Source: an uncultured bacterium
Lineage (GTDB): Bacteria > Cyanobacteriota > Vampirovibrionia > Gastranaerophilales > Gastranaerophilaceae
Direction of reading: 5' to 3'
DNA length: 9,818 bases
Assembly (NCBI GenBank): GCA_946183815.1
Contig: CAMHDG010000040.1
Span: 1-9,818, forward strand
Each line of letters begins with the position of its first letter. The stretch's first letter is position 1. The notes beneath the pieces were generated by a model that was not told where the DNA came from, searched no databases, and worked only from the letters and a program-made list of their open reading frames with translations. This document shows, piece by piece, positions 4,876 through 9,818 of the stretch. Position numbers and translations under genes: made by a program.

Positions 4876-6270
4876 ATGGTTAGCGAGATAGAACACGTAT
4901 TATATCCTTTTGTATGTAGAATAAACGAATGTTTATCTAACTACATACTGGTATTTTTGTTATTAGGTGTTGGTCTGTGGTACACAATAAAAACCCGTTT
5001 TGTTCAGGTTCGTTGTTTTGGGGAAGCGGTGCGAAACACTTTCGGTTCACTTCGGCACTATGGAAAAAAGCACGAAACAGGCATGAGTTCTTTTCAGTCG
5101 TTATCCACAGCAATAGCCTCACAGGTTGGAACAGGTAATATTGTAGGTGCTTCAGGTGCAATTCTTGTTGGCGGGCCGGGGGCAATATTTTGGATGTGGC
5201 TTATTGCTTTTCTGGGTATGGCAACAATCTATGCAGAGGCAACTCTTGCCATTAAAACACGTGTTATAGAGCCTGACGGGCATATTAAAGGCGGGCCTGT
5301 TTATTATATTACAACCGCTTTTAAAGGATGGCTTGGGAAATTTCTCGCAGGATTTTTTGCAATAGCAATTACTCTTGCACTGGGGTGTATGGGTTGTATG
5401 GTTCAGTCTAACTCAATTAGTTATTCTATGCAGACAGCCTTTGGAATCCCATCAGGTGTTATCGGGGCTATTCTTGTTGCAGTATGTGCAGTTATCTTTA
5501 TTGGTGGTGTAAAAAGGTTAGCCTCTGTTACAGAAAAAATCGTTCCTTTTATGGCAATCTTTTTTATAATTGGCGGACTTGTAATATTAGTAATGAGGTA
5601 TCAATACATACCTGCAACCTTTGGAATGATTTTTAAATATGCCTTTCATCCGCAAGCAATCATAGGTGGCGGGCTTTGGTATGCCATAATGACAACAATC
5701 AGTCAGGGGGCAAAAAGAGGACTGTTTTCTAACGAGGCAGGTATGGGCTCAACCCCTCACGCTCACGCTCTTGCTAAAGTGAAAAATCCGCACGTACAGG
5801 GTACTATTGCTATGATGGGTGTTTTTGTTGATACGTTTATTATACTTACACTTAATGCTCTGGTTATTATATCAACACTTTACACTCCTGATGGGGTACT
5901 TGCTAACGGTTATTTTGGCTCTGTTGCTGAAACGCTTACAAAAACAAATCTTGTTCAAACCGCTTTCGGAACAGTATTCGGACAACATTTCGGTGCTGTT
6001 TTCGTTGCTATATGTCTTATGTTTTTTGCGTTTTCTACAATATTAGGTTGGAATTTCTTTGGTAAAATAAATACTATCTATCTTTTTGGAAAGAAAAAAA
6101 TATCAATTTTGGTTTACACTATAATATCTTTATCTTTTATTATGGTTGGAACTCTCGTTTCCTGTGATTTAGTATGGGAGATGGCAGATATGTTTAATAA
6201 CCTTATGGTTATTCCTAATGCACTTGCTTTGTTTGCTCTTACTGGAATGGTTGTTTCTAAAAACAAATAA
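4876..6270 (+). CDS. Sodium:alanine/glycine symporter, AGCS family
   Basis: This inner-membrane secondary transporter takes up alanine or glycine with Na+ (or H+). The family signatures are complete: MSSFQSLSTAIASQVGTGNI (70-89), then GGPGAIFWMWLIAFLGMATIYAEA (99-122, read as one stretch), KGGPVYYI (138-145), QGAKRGLFSNEAGMGSTPHA (277-296), and GVFVDT (315-320). The VGTGN segment (84-88) lies in the substrate/cation-binding part of the fold. About eleven hydrophobic segments are seen, and 464 residues is normal for the family. The start is well supported by AAAGG (4866-4870), five bases before the ATG. It follows TspO by 119 bases and is probably its own unit. The stop lies 3 bp from the stop of the convergent gene, leaving no room for a dedicated terminator. 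Alanine versus glycine preference cannot be told. Confidence 0.94.
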   Translation: MVSEIEHVLYPFVCRINECLSNYILVFLLLGVGLWYTIKTRFVQVRCFGEAVRNTFGSLRHYGKKHETGMSSFQSLSTAIASQVGTGNIVGASGAILVGGPGAIFWMWLIAFLGMATIYAEATLAIKTRVIEPDGHIKGGPVYYITTAFKGWLGKFLAGFFAIAITLALGCMGCMVQSNSISYSMQTAFGIPSGVIGAILVAVCAVIFIGGVKRLASVTEKIVPFMAIFFIIGGLVILVMRYQYIPATFGMIFKYAFHPQAIIGGGLWYAIMTTISQGAKRGLFSNEAGMGSTPHAHALAKVKNPHVQGTIAMMGVFVDTFIILTLNALVIISTLYTPDGVLANGYFGSVAETLTKTNLVQTAFGTVFGQHFGAVFVAICLMFFAFSTILGWNFFGKINTIYLFGKKKISILVYTIISLSFIMVGTLVSCDLVWEMADMFNNLMVIPNALALFALTGMVVSKNK

Positions 6271-6273
6271 TTG

Positions 6274-8394
6274 TTACAGTTGTTGACGGCTTTTAAAATC
6301 TGATATTGTTTTTCTCAAATCAGTTTGAAACTCTCTTTTATACAAAAAGCCCATGTGAGAGCCGTTATCCATAATTATTAACTTGTCGCCCGACATTCTT
6401 TTCAGTTGTTTTAGTTGGGTTTTATTGATTAAATAATCATTTTTTGTATGATAAATAACGTAATTATCAGCGTTTTCCAAATAATCTGATATAGCAATTA
6501 GCCCAAAACCATGGTTTAGTTCCTTATCTACTGCCTCAATATCAGGCTTTATATAGGTTTCTAAATAGTCATAGTAACCCATGTTATTTATTTTGTTATA
6601 AATATCGGATGGCTTATTTTTTGGGGCTTGTTCAATGGTAAAAATAACATCCGACAATTTTTGGTGCATTAAAAATCCTGTGATAAGTTTTGCCTCATCT
6701 TCCGTAAACGGCAAATGATTTACCTCAAAGTTTATATCATTTTTTGACTGGTATAGTTTTACGATTTTTGCCGCAGTTAAAGCGACACGCTCTTTAAACT
6801 CATCAGGATAAAGTTTCCATTCGTCAGTTATGTTATCAACTTTTTTTAAGGCATACATTAAATCGATAGGCGGGCATATTGCAATATAGCGAGTATTTCC
6901 CATTGTATTATCCTGTGATTCCTGTTCGGCTATGAATAATAAATCTATTGCAGAAAGAGAAGTTCCCAACAAAACTTTATCTCCAAATTCGTAGCCGTAT
7001 TTTTTTTGAAGTTTATCAATAATTCTTGTTGTTGTTGCTCTCATTAAAAGAGCATCTCTTGCAGGCAAGCCGGGGCGGTAATCTTCAGGCATGCTTTTAA
7101 CAAATTCCCATTGAAAAGGGTTTCCCTGAATTATGACGGAATATCCAGCATCATAAAACATTTTTGCGAAGGTCAAAGGATGGCTTGCTTTTATTCCGTC
7201 ACCTGTTGACGGATAGATAATTGCAAGCGGAGATTTTTTGTCTTTTTGAAGCATATACTTGAAAGCATAATCGTTTCTGCCTTCTACAATATTAACTTTA
7301 TCTTTCTTCATTCGTTTTGCAAAACTTCTGTTCCAAGGTGACAATTCGTTCCAGATAGATTTATGGACATCCGGCAAACTAAATAAAGATGTTCTCATTG
7401 AGTCTAAAACAGGGCTTTGGGGATTGTACCCTTCAAGATGTATATTTGGGCTTAATGACACATTTTCCAGCCCTAAAATAGATTCGATAACCTCTGTGTT
7501 TTCATCTCCGATATAAAAGTTCTCTTTATCCATAATCTTGCCCGATACAGAAAGTTGCGTTTTTTGGTCCTTATGTTTTTTTACACTGACAAAAATTTCT
7601 TCTTCTTCGGGTTCTTGTGCAACTTCGTTTGTTCGTAAGCCTGATTTTACTTCAACCCTGTCAAAGTTATTGATTTTTATACAATTATTAATCCCAAAGG
7701 CTTTTTTTGTTACCTCATAAGGATCAGCGTAGTTTGATTCAACTAACTCCAGCAATGGTTGAATCATTGAGGTTCTGTTTATTGTAATACAAGCCTTGAT
7801 TACGGCAAGAATAGGAGTCCCGATATATGTAGTCGGATTAAGAGCCATATCGAACACCCTGCCAAACAGTCCTCTCACTGTCGTAAAGTTCAGAACCGGT
7901 GCGACAAAATATGCACCCGGTTTTATGTTTCTTCTTGCAAACGCTTTATCCATGTTATCGTAACTGCGTTCTATTTTTAAGTATCTTTTAGCGGGATCAA
8001 AAAAACCTGCAAGACCGACTGTTGTATTCATAAAGAAGCGTTTTGTTTCGTTGCCTGCATTTTTAAAATCTTTTTGGATAAGACTGCTCACAAGTCTGAT
8101 AGGATATTCTATATTATTAGAAAAACAATAAATTCTATCCATTCCATATTGTGGCATAACCGTTGCCCAGAGGATGTGGATTGGTCTGATTGCGTATTTG
8201 TTTAAACCAAGGTTGAAATTAAACATCTTTCTGTTATATTTTTCGTGCTTGTCACGTCCTAAAAATTCATACGCATAATCAGGGTATTTTGTTGGCTCTC
8301 TTTGCGGTTCAGTTTTTGCTTTTGCAAGAGCAACGAGGTTGTTCCCTAATAGTGATAATATTATAATTAATGTGATAGTTTTTTTCTTGAACAT
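6274..8394 (-). CDS. MlaA (VacJ)-domain protein fused to an alpha/beta-hydrolase-like domain, 706 aa
   Basis: The N-terminal half is an MlaA domain, the outer-membrane component that removes phospholipid from the outer leaflet and feeds retrograde Mla transport. Visible landmarks are EKYNRKMFNFNLGLNKYAIR (51-70), RFFMNTTVGLAGFFDPAK (119-136) and PGAYFVAPV followed by TTVRGLFGRVFD (159-182). Residues 1-26 are a signal peptide ending ALAKA, with no lipobox cysteine (the first Cys is residue 90), unlike classical MlaA lipoproteins. A linker with an acidic EPEEEE (261-266) follows. Residues about 385-690 look like an alpha/beta hydrolase: core strand SPLAIIYPSTGDG (388-400), nucleophile elbow LLGTSLSA (Ser479), then YHTKNDYLI (Asp653) and GSHMGFLY (His680) as a possible triad. 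Classical MlaA is about 250 aa. AGGAT lies just before the ATG. It follows cstA by 66 bases and may be cotranscribed with it. Confidence 0.87.
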   Translation of the reverse strand: MFKKKTITLIIILSLLGNNLVALAKAKTEPQREPTKYPDYAYEFLGRDKHEKYNRKMFNFNLGLNKYAIRPIHILWATVMPQYGMDRIYCFSNNIEYPIRLVSSLIQKDFKNAGNETKRFFMNTTVGLAGFFDPAKRYLKIERSYDNMDKAFARRNIKPGAYFVAPVLNFTTVRGLFGRVFDMALNPTTYIGTPILAVIKACITINRTSMIQPLLELVESNYADPYEVTKKAFGINNCIKINNFDRVEVKSGLRTNEVAQEPEEEEIFVSVKKHKDQKTQLSVSGKIMDKENFYIGDENTEVIESILGLENVSLSPNIHLEGYNPQSPVLDSMRTSLFSLPDVHKSIWNELSPWNRSFAKRMKKDKVNIVEGRNDYAFKYMLQKDKKSPLAIIYPSTGDGIKASHPLTFAKMFYDAGYSVIIQGNPFQWEFVKSMPEDYRPGLPARDALLMRATTTRIIDKLQKKYGYEFGDKVLLGTSLSAIDLLFIAEQESQDNTMGNTRYIAICPPIDLMYALKKVDNITDEWKLYPDEFKERVALTAAKIVKLYQSKNDINFEVNHLPFTEDEAKLITGFLMHQKLSDVIFTIEQAPKNKPSDIYNKINNMGYYDYLETYIKPDIEAVDKELNHGFGLIAISDYLENADNYVIYHTKNDYLINKTQLKQLKRMSGDKLIIMDNGSHMGFLYKREFQTDLRKTISDFKSRQQL

Positions 8395-8408
8395 TTTATC
8401 CTACTTAT

Positions 8409-8437
8409 ATAATAATGTAAGATTTAACAAATTCCAA
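8409..8437 (-). promoter_or_regulatory. Candidate promoter of the MlaA-hydrolase gene
   Basis: On the minus strand TTGGAA (8432-8437) and TATTAT (8409-8414) are 17 bases apart, with four and five matches to the sigma-70 consensus. The start site would be near 8402, leaving a leader of only about eight bases that includes AGGAT. If real, it would let the gene be expressed apart from cstA; otherwise the two share a transcript. Confidence 0.35.
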
Positions 8438-8460
8438 ATAAATAGCACAACATGGCTATA

Positions 8461-9818
8461 TTATTCGGTTTTTTGTTTAGGTTTTAGTGTTATTATTGCT
8501 ATAATGCTTGTTATTACGGTTAATATGGCAAGCCATTCCGATATTTTGTAACTTATGTTGAACCCTATTTCCGAATTAAAAATAAAGAATGATGTAATGA
8601 ATATATAGAATAGCCCCGGAATTAGCGTAATCAAATAATTTTTCTTTTGTTTATAAAGATAAACAGTTGAATACAGGAAGGTTGGAATTGCGATTAATTG
8701 ATTAACAAAATTAAAATATCTCCAAATCATAAAGAAACCGTTAGAATTAGTTTTAGCCCAGACAATAATAGCAATAATCAGAGCAAAAGTCGGGATAACT
8801 ATTTTTAAACGATTTGATATTTTCACCTGATTAAGATTTAAAGATTCTGCGATAATCATTCGCAGCCCTCTAAAAGCGGTATCGCCTGAGGTTATAGGTA
8901 AAATCACAATAGCGATAGTAACAATAAAGGACAATGCCGGAGCGACAAATGTTTCAGAGATTATATTTAATACGTTAACTGTTCCTATGAGGTTTTCAGG
9001 CACTAAATTATGCGAATAGACGTGCATAGCACCTGCTGCCCAAATCATTGTTATAAGAGATTCAATACACATCATCCCGTAAAAAACTTTCTTTCCGGAT
9101 TTTTCAGAGGTCAAAGTTCTTGAAATAATTGTTGACTGTGTAGAGTGAAAACCTGATAATAACCCACAACTGACCGTTATAAAGAACATCGGTATCAACG
9201 GTAATCCGTCAGGGTGAGTATTTAGTCTGTGAAGGTCAAGGTTTTGTATCGTCAAACCATTTGTAATAAAACCTGCAAATACGAGTGTTGTGCCTACCAG
9301 TAACAAAAAACCGAACAGCGGATAAAATTTTCCAATAATTTTATCTATCGGAAATAATGGTGCAGATAAAAAATACACTGCAATTACCGCATAGATACAC
9401 AATATTATCGGGTTTGCCAAACTAAAATCGGTTTGAGCAAAAAATTTATCTGCAATAAGGTCACCTGCCGTATAAACAAATACTGACGTGAGAATTAGTA
9501 ACATGATTGAAACTATTACAATAAATATTCTATATGGGGTTTGACCTAAATATTTTTTTATAAGTTCCGTAATTTGTGCTCCATTGTTCCTTACAGACAA
9601 CATTCCCGAAAAATAATCGTGTACTCCGCCCATAAGAATACAGCCTGCGGGAATAATTATGAACGCAACAGGTCCGAAAAGTATCCCCTGTATTGCACCT
9701 AAAAGTGGTCCAAGCCCTGCTATATTCAAAATGTGGATAAGCAGGTTTTTCTTTTCACTTAAAGGGATATAATCAACCCCGTCATTTATTCTTTCTGCAG
9801 GTGTTTTTTCTTCTGATA
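8461..9818 (-). CDS. cstA: CstA-type peptide/pyruvate transporter, N-terminus cut by window edge
   Basis: This is a carbon-starvation protein A family membrane transporter; characterised members import peptides or pyruvate. The frame runs to the right edge, so the gene's start lies outside the window; 451 residues are visible. Family motifs are plain: TPAERINDGVDYIP near the visible N-terminus, then HILNIAGLGPLLGAIQG, FGPVAF, GGVHDYFSGMLSVR, SCGLLSGFHSTQSTIISRTL and LPITSGDTAFRGLRMIIAES. About ten or more membrane helices follow one another. It ends well short of E. coli CstA (about 700 aa), matching the shorter family members. An apparent TTG start at 9729 is internal: the upstream codons carry the conserved NDGVDY motif. 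It lies 66 bases upstream of the MlaA-hydrolase gene on the same strand. Substrate is not determinable here. Confidence 0.93.
   Translation of the reverse strand, partial: SEEKTPAERINDGVDYIPLSEKKNLLIHILNIAGLGPLLGAIQGILFGPVAFIIIPAGCILMGGVHDYFSGMLSVRNNGAQITELIKKYLGQTPYRIFIVIVSIMLLILTSVFVYTAGDLIADKFFAQTDFSLANPIILCIYAVIAVYFLSAPLFPIDKIIGKFYPLFGFLLLVGTTLVFAGFITNGLTIQNLDLHRLNTHPDGLPLIPMFFITVSCGLLSGFHSTQSTIISRTLTSEKSGKKVFYGMMCIESLITMIWAAGAMHVYSHNLVPENLIGTVNVLNIISETFVAPALSFIVTIAIVILPITSGDTAFRGLRMIIAESLNLNQVKISNRLKIVIPTFALIIAIIVWAKTNSNGFFMIWRYFNFVNQLIAIPTFLYSTVYLYKQKKNYLITLIPGLFYIFITSFFIFNSEIGFNISYKISEWLAILTVITSIIAIITLKPKQKTE

Noticed and set aside
7538..8551. Rightward short frames opposite the MlaA-hydrolase and cstA genes
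   Set aside because: They are antisense shadows of well-supported leftward genes with no start signals.
9729..9731. TTG as the cstA start
   Set aside because: The codons upstream continue the frame to the window edge and encode the conserved TPA..INDGVDY motif, so the true start is outside the window.

Overview
This is an AT-rich chromosomal window from a diderm bacterium. Three things suggest the gut cyanobacterial relatives (Vampirovibrionia/Melainabacteria, order Gastranaerophilales): the low GC content, weak or absent Shine-Dalgarno sites, and two unrecognised proteins whose N-termini look like lineage-specific families I associate with that group. One carries an 'NFEGK' stretch near its start. 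The other opens with a 'YKVREIMTSNKIT..EKIKFLQEN' type segment. This placement is inference from memory, not a search result.

Positions 1-1500 are a tRNA-associated repeat mosaic. The window opens inside a tRNA-Arg(UCU) gene, whose last 52 bases are present, followed by its terminator. Three more strong hairpin terminators follow, at about 287, 521 and 1434. Each is preceded by a short sequence resembling a degraded tRNA 3' end, and two or three are followed by a similar tail in inverted orientation. Two 36-bp direct repeats (34/36 identical) lie 1,144 bp apart. They bracket a GC-richer structured stretch and a leftward orphan gene of 243 codons.

Positions 1500-4760 are rightward. They hold a GT39/ArnT-type membrane glycosyltransferase, a roughly 300-bp palindrome-rich intergenic element with imperfect terminal inverted repeats, a 216-codon lineage-type gene of unknown function, and a short TspO/MBR protein that appears to lack its first membrane helix.

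Positions 4876-6270 encode a sodium:alanine/glycine symporter (AGCS family). It converges with a leftward pair with only 3 bp between the stops. The first gene of that pair is a CstA-type peptide/pyruvate transporter that runs off the right edge. The second is a 706-residue protein joining an MlaA (VacJ) domain to an alpha/beta-hydrolase-like domain.

The recognisable genes are mostly envelope and nutrient-uptake functions: amino-acid and peptide or pyruvate import, membrane glycosyl transfer, and outer-membrane lipid handling. The most interesting protein is the MlaA-hydrolase fusion, which could couple removal of misplaced outer-membrane phospholipid with its hydrolysis. The most interesting DNA feature is the repeated pairing of tRNA-like tails with terminators.
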